NCBI RefSeq assembly: GCF_000424285.1
Contig: NZ_KE384159.1
Coordinates: forward strand, 31,183-95,182
Reading direction: 5' to 3'
From: Butyrivibrio sp. MB2005
GTDB taxonomy: Bacteria; Bacillota; Clostridia; Lachnospirales; Lachnospiraceae
DNA: 64,000 nt
Both the position numbers and the translations under genes were made by a program. How positions within the stretch are numbered: position 1 is the stretch's first letter; every line of letters begins with the position of its first letter. The notes beneath the pieces were generated by a model. It was not told where the DNA came from. It did no database searches and was given only the letters and a program-made list of their open reading frames with translations. This document shows, one piece after another, positions 14,959 through 22,604 of the stretch.

Positions 14959-15984
14959 TTAATGACCTGCTCTATGAATCACTGAAACATGAGTGATCTT
15001 ATTTGCTTCGTCAGGATACTCTTTGTCAAAATGCATTCCTATAGCTTCTGCTGTCTTGTAAGATGGCTCGTTAGTATACTTGCAGTATGAATAGAAAGCC
15101 GGATACTCGGTGTTCTCGAAAGCCCACTTAAGGACTGCACTTGCAGCTTCCTTAGCGTATCCTTTTCGCTGGCAGTCCTTTCGGATGTGATAACCGATCT
15201 CCGGGAGCATCTCGCCATCGATATTCTGCAATGTCAGCCCGCAGTCGCCGATCATCTCTCCGGTCTCCTTAAGGCACACGGCCCATAGACCAAAGCCATT
15301 TTCCCTGTACCGGTTCATGTTGCGCTCAATCCAGCCTTTAACCCGTTCTTCATCAAAAACATAGGGATAATGCTGCATGATTTCACGATCTGCAAGAACA
15401 GCATACAAGGCATCGTAGTCATTCATATTCATTTCACGTAAGAATAATCGTTCTGTTTCAATAATCATTTGTAATCCTCGTGGTTTCGTATTCCTCAAGA
15501 CCATATTGCATCTGTCCCATACTTCGTCATGATATGAAAAAGCTCCGGTCTCGGTGCGTCTTTCTTTAAATCCTACGCTTTCATAGCAATGCCTTGCACG
15601 TTCATTTACCGAGAAGACCATAAGCTGAACCGCAGTGGCTCCGGTTTCATCAAAAGCATAATCTGCAGCTGCTCGGATCATTTCTTTTCCCAGGCCTTTA
15701 CCGCGCCTTTCCGGATCCACCATCACAAACTTAAGCATTCCCTCTTTGGTCTCATTATTTAATGAATAGCAGAAGAATCCCATGGGTTCACCCTTTTCAT
15801 CAACGGCAACAAACGGATTGTCTCCAAATCTCTCTGACAGATCAGCCAGCATCCGGTCAAAAGACTCTTTCTGAATGGGAAAAGAGGTCTTATTTGCACA
15901 CCACAAAGCGTGTGTTTTTTCGTCTGTGATCCAGTCCTTTATTATCGAGAAGTCTTTTTCTGCGCTGTATGCTCGTAGATTCAT
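14959..15984 (-). CDS. Tandem GNAT acetyltransferase (two fused domains)
   Basis: A 341-residue protein of two complete GNAT units. Unit 1 (1-165) has RRGKGLGKEMIRAA and ARHCYESVGF. Unit 2 (172-341) begins MIIETERLFLREMN like RimJ/RimL proteins and has CQRKGYAKEAASAV. The join RNTKPRGLQ-MIIETERL contains an internal ribosome-binding site (GAGGATTACAA) before the internal ATG at about 15468. The two units thus look like formerly separate genes whose intergenic stop was lost, and the second may still start independently. GGAGGGCG precedes the main ATG. Confidence 0.85.
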   Translation of the reverse strand: MNLRAYSAEKDFSIIKDWITDEKTHALWCANKTSFPIQKESFDRMLADLSERFGDNPFVAVDEKGEPMGFFCYSLNNETKEGMLKFVMVDPERRGKGLGKEMIRAAADYAFDETGATAVQLMVFSVNERARHCYESVGFKERRTETGAFSYHDEVWDRCNMVLRNTKPRGLQMIIETERLFLREMNMNDYDALYAVLADREIMQHYPYVFDEERVKGWIERNMNRYRENGFGLWAVCLKETGEMIGDCGLTLQNIDGEMLPEIGYHIRKDCQRKGYAKEAASAVLKWAFENTEYPAFYSYCKYTNEPSYKTAEAIGMHFDKEYPDEANKITHVSVIHRAGH

Positions 15985-16026
15985 CGGATTTCGCCCTCCT
16001 TCTGTAATTATATATTAACGTAAAAT

Positions 16027-16070
16027 AAAAAACAGACCTCCTTACACGGTTATAGGCCTGTTTTTCACTT
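16027..16070 (-). terminator. Hairpin terminator, family copy B
   Basis: AAAAAACAG and CTGTTTTT pair over a loop whose minus-strand core is ACCGTGTAAGGAGG, followed by TTTTTTATTTTA. It closes the GNAT gene ending at 16095. Both stem and loop match the copy at 6996-7038. Confidence 0.7.
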
Positions 16071-16094
16071 AACTGTTACAATATAATGGCCGAA

Positions 16095-16556
16095 TTACAA
16101 GCAGTCATTTAGATAATCCGGATCGATTCGGATCATTTCAGTAAGTGCCTTGTTTCGATAATTTAAATCTTCACGAATTGTAAATCCTTGTGATTCCCAG
16201 AAAGCGTTGCCACCCTCGTTCTTTTTGAAAGCAACGAGAAGAACTTTGTTGATTCCTTCTGCTTTTAGTCCATCAAGAGCAAGGTCAACGAGCTTCTTGC
16301 CTATGCCCATCCTCCTGCAGTCCGGCGATACGCAGGTATGCTGAACTATCCCTCTTCTTCCATCGTGTCCGCAAAGAATGACACCAACTACCTTTTCATC
16401 AAGCACTGCAACGAAAGAAGTATTTGGATTCCGCTTAAGATATTTCTCGATTCCTTCATATGAATCGTCTTTATTATTGAGTCCATTTCCGCATTTGATC
16501 CACAGGTCGTATGCGGCTTCATAATCATCCATTGTCATAAGTCTGTAATTTAACAT
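16095..16556 (-). CDS. GNAT family N-acetyltransferase
   Basis: About 153 residues starting MLNYRLMTMDDYEAAYDLW. The acetyl-CoA loop is CRRMGIGKKLVDLAL and the C-terminal segment is GNAFWESQGFTIRED, typical of single-domain GNATs related to RimI. The start at 16556 fits the family; an ATG four codons earlier is also possible, and neither has a strong Shine-Dalgarno site. It is a single gene with its own terminator (16027-16070). Confidence 0.85.
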   Translation of the reverse strand: MLNYRLMTMDDYEAAYDLWIKCGNGLNNKDDSYEGIEKYLKRNPNTSFVAVLDEKVVGVILCGHDGRRGIVQHTCVSPDCRRMGIGKKLVDLALDGLKAEGINKVLLVAFKKNEGGNAFWESQGFTIREDLNYRNKALTEMIRIDPDYLNDCL

Positions 16557-16744
16557 CTCTGCACCCATTAATCAGTAATATTTATACCATGCATTTGATT
16601 CATATAAGTTTTCATACAATATATTATGATTTACATTTCTGACATAGTTCCCGGAAATCGTAATTTATACCTTCACAGCATGTTTTCTTTACTTGAAGGC
16701 ATATTATAACCTCTTACATCCCACCTCGACAAATTCAACTGGAA

Positions 16745-17434
16745 TTACTCATAATTCACTGTTATTTTTCCCAACGTTATTTTATCCAGAACCTTATCAT
16801 TAGTCTTTACTATATGTTCCGGTAGAATCTTTTCTTGATAATACACGCCGTCCCAGTTTAGAAGCTTTTCTGGGTCTTCGGAATATCCTGTTAAATCACA
16901 GGTATTTACAAGAAATTTGGCATATTTTACTGCAAGAGTATGTTTTATCCGCATATTAGTGAGGATGCTTTCATCCAACCCTGTTCTTGCAAGCTGATTC
17001 CCGGTCATGCTGCTTAAGATCATCTTTGCTTCGACTATTGCTTGTTTTTCTTCCGCGCTGCTTAATACAACTCCTTCAGAAAGAGCTCTTTTATAATAAA
17101 TCTCATCTGATATACAAGTTTTAACTGCCACCTTCTTGGCGTAATCACAGACAAACTGAGAATCCATGCCGGCTGAAAAGTGGGTATTCCACCAGTGCTT
17201 TGGATTCTCCGGATCATACAAAAGAGCCTGGTTCTGCACAAACTCTTCTACTTCATATATGTAATATCCAAATTCTCTTAAGGTAATCTCGGTATCATCA
17301 ACTGTGATCAAAGGCTCATCAAGATGGTCTTCATAAATGAATCTGCTCAGTATTCTCCCGCAAATAGCAGCAACTATCAGGATGACGTTTGCAATTAAAA
17401 TTATTTTGATAGCTCTTTTATCTGCTCTCTTCAT
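16745..17434 (-). CDS. Membrane-anchored protein, SurA/PrsA-N-like
   Basis: About 229 residues. A basic N-terminus (MKRADKRAIK) is followed by one membrane helix (IILIANVILIVAAICG), then an outside domain with ITVDDTEITLREFGYYIYEVE. That pattern is common at the start of SurA/PrsA-like chaperone domains in Clostridia. No PPIase domain follows, so it may be a truncated or chaperone-only form. It ends the group with the LuxR-type gene (6 bases upstream) and the four-helix membrane protein, which suggests an operon sensing or handling envelope proteins. The specific function is unknown. Confidence 0.55.
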   Translation of the reverse strand: MKRADKRAIKIILIANVILIVAAICGRILSRFIYEDHLDEPLITVDDTEITLREFGYYIYEVEEFVQNQALLYDPENPKHWWNTHFSAGMDSQFVCDYAKKVAVKTCISDEIYYKRALSEGVVLSSAEEKQAIVEAKMILSSMTGNQLARTGLDESILTNMRIKHTLAVKYAKFLVNTCDLTGYSEDPEKLLNWDGVYYQEKILPEHIVKTNDKVLDKITLGKITVNYE

Positions 17435-17439
17435 AATCA

Positions 17440-17676
17440 CTATCCATCCTGTGTAAACAGCTCTTGGAATTCCTTTCTTCCGGGAACCCACGCCTTTTCA
17501 TAAATGTGAGTGAAATGATTTTTTACCGTCTGCTCAGAAATTCCGAGCATATAAGCAATTCTATGATTTGAAAACCCCGACACTTTAAGGTATCCGAGTT
17601 CAAGTTCTCTTTTCGTAAATCCGAATTTACGAGCTATATTAAGATACTGCTCCTTTGTAATTCCGGGATCATTCAT
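17440..17676 (-). CDS. Small LuxR-type HTH regulator
   Basis: A 78-residue protein that is almost only a LuxR-family helix-turn-helix: FTKRELELGYLKVSGFSNHR, then YMLGISEQTVKNHFTHIYEK. No receiver or ligand domain is present, so it would act as a stand-alone DNA-binding protein or through partners. The start at 17676 overlaps the end of the upstream membrane-protein gene by eight bases, and its stop is six bases before the downstream gene. This indicates a tight three-gene operon. Confidence 0.8.
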   Translation of the reverse strand: MNDPGITKEQYLNIARKFGFTKRELELGYLKVSGFSNHRIAYMLGISEQTVKNHFTHIYEKAWVPGRKEFQELFTQDG

Positions 17677-18148
17677 CTTCCATGTCCATCTCTTCATTCA
17701 TCTTACGCTCGGCATTTAACTTAAGCGGCAGAAGAAAAAACTCGATTATTACTGCATAAAAACCTGAAAGGAAGCAGACAGCAAGGCTTGGTCCAAACGT
17801 TTCCGGCTCAGATAAATGTCCCATAAGAATTATTGCTGAAGTTATTATGGCAAAAAGAGCTCCAAATACAGTAAGCTTCTGGGCAGCGCCTACGGCTTCT
17901 ATAATATTTTTTAGTTCAAGAAGTCTGTAATCTTTTATCCCTACTGAGAATGAATTCAAAAAATCTTTCCACTCACCCATGATAATGAGCCCGGGAATCA
18001 GAATAAGTAAAACAAGAATCAGCGAAGGCACATCAAGAAACCATGCGACAGCAGAAAAACCAAAACTGGTTCCTATGGTACTGATAAGAAATACAACGAT
18101 GAAAAGTACAAGCTCTCCAAATAAAACGGTACGGATATTCTTTTTCAT
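17669..18148 (-). CDS. Four-helix membrane protein (MotA/TolQ/ExbB-like)
   Basis: About 159 residues with four hydrophobic segments (roughly 8-30, 38-55, 93-110 and 122-142) and an acidic C-terminus NEEMDMEDE. The segment between helices (KDFLNSFSVGIKDYRLLELK) recalls the cytoplasmic loop of MotA/TolQ-type proteins, but the family assignment is weak. GGAG seven bases before the ATG at 18148 supports the start. It is the first gene of an operon with the small LuxR-type protein and the SurA-N-like protein. Confidence 0.5.
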   Translation of the reverse strand: MKKNIRTVLFGELVLFIVVFLISTIGTSFGFSAVAWFLDVPSLILVLLILIPGLIIMGEWKDFLNSFSVGIKDYRLLELKNIIEAVGAAQKLTVFGALFAIITSAIILMGHLSEPETFGPSLAVCFLSGFYAVIIEFFLLPLKLNAERKMNEEMDMEDE

Positions 18149-18248
18149 AAGCATACTCCTTTTAAGCTTTATTAATTCGTTCTAGGTGTTCCTATTATGA
18201 CGTTATCATATGCACGAAAAGAAATATATAGTACCTTTTTGAATTTAT

Positions 18249-18513
18249 TTAGTCCATCTCTTCTCTTGTAATATTCCTTGCCCACTTGTGGCTGTATAGC
18301 TCAACGTTATCCATAAGAAAGTCAAACAAATCGATAATCATAACTCCCTTCTCATCATAAGAAGGTTTTAATCCTGTTTTTGCCACGACTATCTTCGAAT
18401 ATAACTCACATCCGTACTCAAAGCGATTCAATTATTACTGCTTGTAATCTCCGGCATATATCTGCATTGGCTTTGCAAAGGGAAGTCCATGAAATATATG
18501 CTTACTGGGAAAT
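18249..18513 (-). other. Degenerate coding fragments
   Basis: A 60-codon frame (18249-18431) reads FEYGCELYSKIVVAKTGL and VELYSHKWARNITREEMD, but it begins at a TTG right after tandem stops with no ribosome-binding site. Upstream, another frame reads KHIFHGLPFAKPMQIYAGDY before its stop. Neither is recognised. They look like the remains of one or two genes between the ferredoxin gene and the membrane operon. Confidence 0.35.
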
Positions 18514-19284
18514 TTAATCAAGTATCTTACCATTTCTGGAGATTGTCACAACCTGCCAAGGAAGAAACTTTCCGCTATTCTTTATTGCATTCTCTGCGGC
18601 TCTCTGCAGCCCTCCGCAGCATGGAACCTCCATTCTTACTATGGTCACGCTGACAATATCGTTGTTTGAAATGATTTCCGTAAGCTTCTCAGTATAGTCG
18701 CCTTCGTCAAGTTTTGGGCATCCAATCATTGTAACCTTGCCCTTCATAAATTCCTCATGCATGTTAGCGTAGGCGTATGCTGTGCAGTCAGCTGCAATAA
18801 GGAGCTTGGCCCCATTATAAAAGTCTGCCTGCGTTGGAAGGAGCTTTATCTGGCATGGCCACTGCATCAGTCTTGATGGATGAGTGCTCATTCTTGATAT
18901 CATGTCCTGTCCGGGATCAATGTCTTCCTGATTGCCACTCTTAAGTGTCATAAACCTTGAACCGGGGCATCCATGTCCTGCAGCGTGTTGTTCCATTTCT
19001 TTCATCATCTTGTTTTCGCACTGATGCATATCTTTTACCAATCCTTTCCTCTCCTGTGCTGCCTTTACTGCTGCTTCGTCATACGCAGGCGCTTCTCTTT
19101 CTTCAAAAGAGATTGCTCCCATTGGGCATCCCGGCAGACAGTCCCCAAATCCATCACAGAAGTTCTCTCTTACCAGTTTTGCCTTTCCATTCACAATATC
19201 AATGGCTCCTTCATGACATGCGTTTGCGCAGATACCGCAGCCGTTACACTTTTCTTCATCGATTTTTATTATCTTTCTTACCAT
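18514..19284 (-). CDS. 4Fe-4S dicluster ferredoxin-like protein
   Basis: About 256 residues. Two cysteine clusters lie at the N-terminus (CNGCGICANAC, then CDGFGDCLPGCP), binding two [4Fe-4S] centres. A C-terminal domain has CTAYAYANMHEEF, GCPKLDEGDY and EVPCCGGLQ, conserved in a family of ferredoxin-like proteins often encoded beside Crp/Fnr regulators in anaerobes. The role is probably electron transfer or redox sensing in the cytoplasm. It is divergent from the Crp-family gene at 19389 with a 104-base shared promoter region. GAGGTTTA precedes the start. Confidence 0.85.
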   Translation of the reverse strand: MVRKIIKIDEEKCNGCGICANACHEGAIDIVNGKAKLVRENFCDGFGDCLPGCPMGAISFEEREAPAYDEAAVKAAQERKGLVKDMHQCENKMMKEMEQHAAGHGCPGSRFMTLKSGNQEDIDPGQDMISRMSTHPSRLMQWPCQIKLLPTQADFYNGAKLLIAADCTAYAYANMHEEFMKGKVTMIGCPKLDEGDYTEKLTEIISNNDIVSVTIVRMEVPCCGGLQRAAENAIKNSGKFLPWQVVTISRNGKILD

Positions 19285-19388
19285 CATTAAACCTCTCTGT
19301 TTGACCTTTGTTCTTGTTCTGATGGTGTCAGTATAATATACTGTTCATGACAAGTATGTTGTTCAAACCACATTTTGGAGAAAAATTT

Positions 19389-20048
19389 ATGAACCTTGAA
19401 GGTATAGAAAAGAGTAGATTGTTCAAGGGAATGACAGCTAAAGAACTGTCTTCATGCCTTGCTTCACTGGATGCCAGGGAAAAGAAATATCGAAAAGACG
19501 ATCTGATTCTCCGCGCGGGAGAGCGAACTTCAAGCATAGGCATGGTACTCTCAGGCAGTGTTACTATTGAAAGCAATGACGTCTGGGGCAATTGCTCTGT
19601 CTTAAGCCATGTAGGCCAAAATCAGTTCTTCGCTGAAACCTATGCTCTACTTGGCGAAGTCCTTCTGGTTGATGTAAGAGCAAATGAAGACTGCCGAATT
19701 CTCTTTTGCAATATAAAGAACCTTCTTGAAGACAGCAAAAAGAGCTCTCCCTGGAAGGAAAAGCTCCTAAAAAACATACTTATTATTTCATCTCAGAAAA
19801 ACCTTGTCCTCTCTGGACGCAGTTTCCATACTTCTCCCAAGAGCTGCCGCGGACGCCTTTTGTCATATCTCAATGCCATCGCACTCCAGACAAGTTCAAG
19901 GGAATTTGACATTCCCTTCAACAGGCAACAGCTTGCCGATTACCTTAACCTCGAAAGGACCAACATGTCAAAAGAACTCTCGCACATGAAAGATGAGGGG
20001 CTTATCGAATATAGAAAAAGTCATTTCAAGCTTATTAAGGCGGATTAA
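19389..20048 (+). CDS. Crp/Fnr family transcriptional regulator
   Basis: About 219 residues: an N-terminal cyclic-nucleotide-binding-like beta-barrel (LSGSVTIESNDVWGN, then FAETYALLGE) and a C-terminal winged helix (FNRQQLADYLNLERTNMSKEL). There is no Fnr-type N-terminal cysteine cluster, so it is not an iron-sulfur oxygen sensor itself. The divergent partner is a 2x[4Fe-4S] ferredoxin, the usual neighbour of this Crp subfamily, and it is the likely target. The ATG at 19389 has TTGGAGAAAAATTT upstream, better than the earlier in-frame ATGs. Confidence 0.88.
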   Translation: MNLEGIEKSRLFKGMTAKELSSCLASLDAREKKYRKDDLILRAGERTSSIGMVLSGSVTIESNDVWGNCSVLSHVGQNQFFAETYALLGEVLLVDVRANEDCRILFCNIKNLLEDSKKSSPWKEKLLKNILIISSQKNLVLSGRSFHTSPKSCRGRLLSYLNAIALQTSSREFDIPFNRQQLADYLNLERTNMSKELSHMKDEGLIEYRKSHFKLIKAD

Positions 20049-20296
20049 ATACCATAAGTACTGTAAGAAGCAGACTTAGAATTTCACTGCGTTCTCTGCA
20101 CTCACAAGACGGATAGCCGAGAGAACCTTGCCGCATTTATCAAGACGCTTCAAAAGCTGTACAATGATGCAGTGGCCTTCCCACTTTAACTCTTTACGTT
20201 ATATTCTTTCCCGTCAATAACTGCAGTAACAGCACTTTCAAACTTACTAACAGCCATTATAAGAGTTGTAAAGAGCTTTTTTAGCACTGGTATGCT
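20049..20296 (-). other. Region with short broken coding fragments
   Basis: On the minus strand KFESAVTAVIDGKEYNVKS-stop and HCIIVQLLKRLDKCGKVLSA can be read in different frames, and an ATG overlaps the stop of the gene at 20297 as ATGA. These suggest a downstream gene that has decayed. No intact gene, promoter or terminator is convincing here. Confidence 0.3.
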
Positions 20297-20656
20297 TCAT
20301 TGTGCTTCTCCTGTTATCTCTTTGGCAAGTTCCAGAATTTCAAAGGCATATTTTTCCTTACCCTTTTTAAGGAGCTTCTTGTATAAAGGATAGTTGATGA
20401 CGCAGATTGCAGCACCTACTATTCCAAGAAGCACCCCAATGACCATGAAAATCACTCCTGTTCCAAAGACGCTAAGTCCAAAGCACATCCCTGTGCCAAA
20501 GATCAAAGTCCCAATAATTCCAAGCGTCATGGCTGTTATAAATGCCGGAAGCTTTGCTCTTTCATCAAGCTTTTTAAGCTGCCTTACCTTATTTGTTTCC
20601 TTTGGCATGTAATCCTTTGCAACGCTTTCTGCATAAACCTTATCTAAATCGTTCAT
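20297..20656 (-). CDS. Two-helix membrane protein of unknown function
   Basis: A 119-residue protein: a charged N-terminal helix (TNKVRQLKKLDERAKLP), two glycine-rich membrane helices (about 38-60 and 64-88) and a basic C-terminal helix with KKLLKKGKEKYAFEI. Similar short proteins are common in Clostridia and are not characterised. GGAGAAGAATACG precedes the ATG. It lies 36 bases after the SDR gene and is probably cotranscribed with it, thus under the TetR-type operators at 21802-21868. Confidence 0.6.
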   Translation of the reverse strand: MNDLDKVYAESVAKDYMPKETNKVRQLKKLDERAKLPAFITAMTLGIIGTLIFGTGMCFGLSVFGTGVIFMVIGVLLGIVGAAICVINYPLYKKLLKKGKEKYAFEILELAKEITGEAQ

Positions 20657-20692
20657 CGTATTCTTCTCCTTCTTTTCTCTTGAATGTCTTTT

Positions 20693-21712
20693 TTATGCGA
20701 TCTTTCCTGTTTCTTTGAGCCATCTGATCTCGTCACGTATGGTCTCTCTATATGACCTTGTGGTATAACCCAGATCCTTACTTGCTTTACTTGAATCAAA
20801 TCGGTTGTTTCTTGCAAGGTTGTAAACGGAGAATGTAGTCATAAGCGGTTTTTCTCCAGTCTTCTTAGCCTTTTTCTCAAGTACCCCGGCAATCAGATTT
20901 GCTACTGATATTGGTAAAAAGAACTTCATCTGCTTGCAACCGCTCTCCTCTGAAACAAGCTTTGTAAAATCCTTAAAACTAACAGGCTCATTTCCAAGGA
21001 TGTAGCACTCTCCGCTTTTGCCCTTATCAGCTGCCCCAATGAGTCCGTCAGCCAGATCTCTTACATCACACAGATTAAAGCTTCCATCGATTCCTGCAGG
21101 CATCTCGCCATTGATGATGTCAACTAAAGTCTTGGTGGTCTCGCCCATTGCAAAATCCTCAGGTCCAAGGATTCCTGACGGGTGTACCACACAGGCATTA
21201 AGGCCTTCCTTTGCAGCTTTGAGCACTACGTTTGTTGCCATTGCCTTTGACAATGAGTAGCAGCCTTTGATTCTCTCAGGATCAAGGGGAATAGATCCTT
21301 CGCACTCTCTTATGGTTCCTTTTTCTTCCTCAGGTATTGCTCCTGTTGATGAGCAATAGACAAGCTTTGATACTTTGTGCTCTTTGCACATCTCTATGAT
21401 GTTTTCTGTTCCACCGACATTTACATCCATGACTTTCTGGCTATAATCAGGATTTACAGTTACGATGCTCGCTATATGAAGCACAATTACTTCCGTATCT
21501 TCAGGTGTCTCAAAGAATCTTTCCAGGTCATCTTTGTTACAAAGATCGCCGTATGCTATTTCAACTTCCTCAGGAAGATATTTTGCTGACTTGTCGCCTT
21601 CAAGGACAAACGCCCTTACTTTTTCATTTCTTTCAACAAGCTTTCTGCAGACTGTGCTTCCAAGAAATCCTGCTGCTCCTGTTACCAGATACATCTTATT
21701 TGTTTTGCTCAT
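20693..21712 (-). CDS. NAD-dependent epimerase/dehydratase (extended SDR)
   Basis: A 339-residue extended short-chain dehydrogenase. It has the dinucleotide-binding TGAAGFLGS (GxxGxxG) near the N-terminus, ASIVTV after strand 4, CSSTGAIPE, and the catalytic Tyr-x-x-x-Lys in CYSLSKAMA. The fold is that of nucleotide-sugar epimerases or dihydroflavonol-reductase-like enzymes; the substrate is unknown. Two TetR-type palindromes and a -10 box (21773-21778) lie upstream, so its expression is very likely controlled by the TetR protein at 21901-22479. Confidence 0.88.
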   Translation of the reverse strand: MSKTNKMYLVTGAAGFLGSTVCRKLVERNEKVRAFVLEGDKSAKYLPEEVEIAYGDLCNKDDLERFFETPEDTEVIVLHIASIVTVNPDYSQKVMDVNVGGTENIIEMCKEHKVSKLVYCSSTGAIPEEEKGTIRECEGSIPLDPERIKGCYSLSKAMATNVVLKAAKEGLNACVVHPSGILGPEDFAMGETTKTLVDIINGEMPAGIDGSFNLCDVRDLADGLIGAADKGKSGECYILGNEPVSFKDFTKLVSEESGCKQMKFFLPISVANLIAGVLEKKAKKTGEKPLMTTFSVYNLARNNRFDSSKASKDLGYTTRSYRETIRDEIRWLKETGKIA

Positions 21713-21772
21713 TTATCTTTTCCTTTCTTATTCTCAATTTGTTTTTTTGCTCTTTGCTTTGAGCTTGAAGTC

Positions 21773-21868
21773 ATTATAGGAAAATGAGCACACAAAAAGA
21801 ACAACACTTTTTGCAAAATGTGTTGATTTCAGGAGTACAGGTCCCGACACGTTTTGTAAAAAGTGTTG
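21773..21868 (-). promoter_or_regulatory. SDR promoter with two TetR-type operators
   Basis: The -10 box TATAAT on the minus strand is at 21773-21778. Two 24-base inverted repeats lie upstream: CAACAC-12-GTGTTG at 21802-21825 and CGACAC-12-GTGTTG at 21845-21868, with nearly the same A/T-rich inner halves. They sit between the tetR 3' end and the SDR start, so tetR transcription may also pass through them. Confidence 0.7.
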
Positions 21869-21900
21869 ATTTGTAAATTCGATATAGTGTTTTTACTGCG

Positions 21901-22479
21901 TTATGGCTTGATGATACACTTCTGTATGACGCTTATGATCTCATCTTTTGACTCGGTGCATCCACCTCGTACCCACTCAGTGACAACTCCGATAATGCCC
22001 TTAAGATAAAAGACCATGATAAGTGGCTGTTCTTTTTGGGGAACTCCAAACCTTGTAAGAATGGGGCCGAATATTGTTTTAAACCAGGTTTCATAGGTCT
22101 TTTCTGTGCCCATCATCTCGTTCTTTTCATACATCAGATAAAAGAGCTTGCGGTTCTCTTCCACAAAATCCAGATATGGCATCAGATACTTGGGTGTTAC
22201 AAGAAATAGCTCATCCTCATTTTTTTCATCAATATCAAGTGCTCCAGGCCCCTCAGCACCAAAGCGCCCAAAGAAATCTTTATATACAGCTTCCACCGTT
22301 TCATGCAGAAGATCATTTACATTATCATAGTGAAGATAAAAGGTGGATCTGTTAACGCCAGCGGTTTCACATATCTCCTTAACAGAAATAAGTTCAAAAT
22401 CTTTACTGTCAAGAAGTGTCAGTAACGCTGTATGCATTTTTTCCGCAGACTTAAAATACTTGCTCTCATTCTTGTTCAT
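21901..22479 (-). CDS. TetR/AcrR family regulator
   Basis: A 192-residue repressor with an N-terminal helix-turn-helix (ISVKEICETAGVNRSTFYLHYDN), where the STFYxHY signature is typical of TetR proteins, and a C-terminal ligand domain of the TetR_C_7 kind. The downstream SDR gene carries two matched palindromes in its promoter region and is the likely target. The ligand is unknown. Confidence 0.88.
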   Translation of the reverse strand: MNKNESKYFKSAEKMHTALLTLLDSKDFELISVKEICETAGVNRSTFYLHYDNVNDLLHETVEAVYKDFFGRFGAEGPGALDIDEKNEDELFLVTPKYLMPYLDFVEENRKLFYLMYEKNEMMGTEKTYETWFKTIFGPILTRFGVPQKEQPLIMVFYLKGIIGVVTEWVRGGCTESKDEIISVIQKCIIKP

Positions 22480-22540
22480 AGCAAAGCACTCCTAACACCT
22501 GAAGTCTCATACTAAAATGATATCACAATTTGACTCGCAG

Positions 22541-22572
22541 AAAAAAGCAGCTACAGATTTCTCCATAGCTGC
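22541..22572 (-). terminator. Rho-independent terminator
   Basis: On the minus strand GCAGCTA and TAGCTGC form the stem (22547-22572), followed by TTTTTTC. It lies 33 bases after the stop of the esterase-like lipoprotein gene. Confidence 0.85.
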
Positions 22573-22604
22573 TGTAATGTGCCGTATTAAAATTATTATG
22601 CTTT

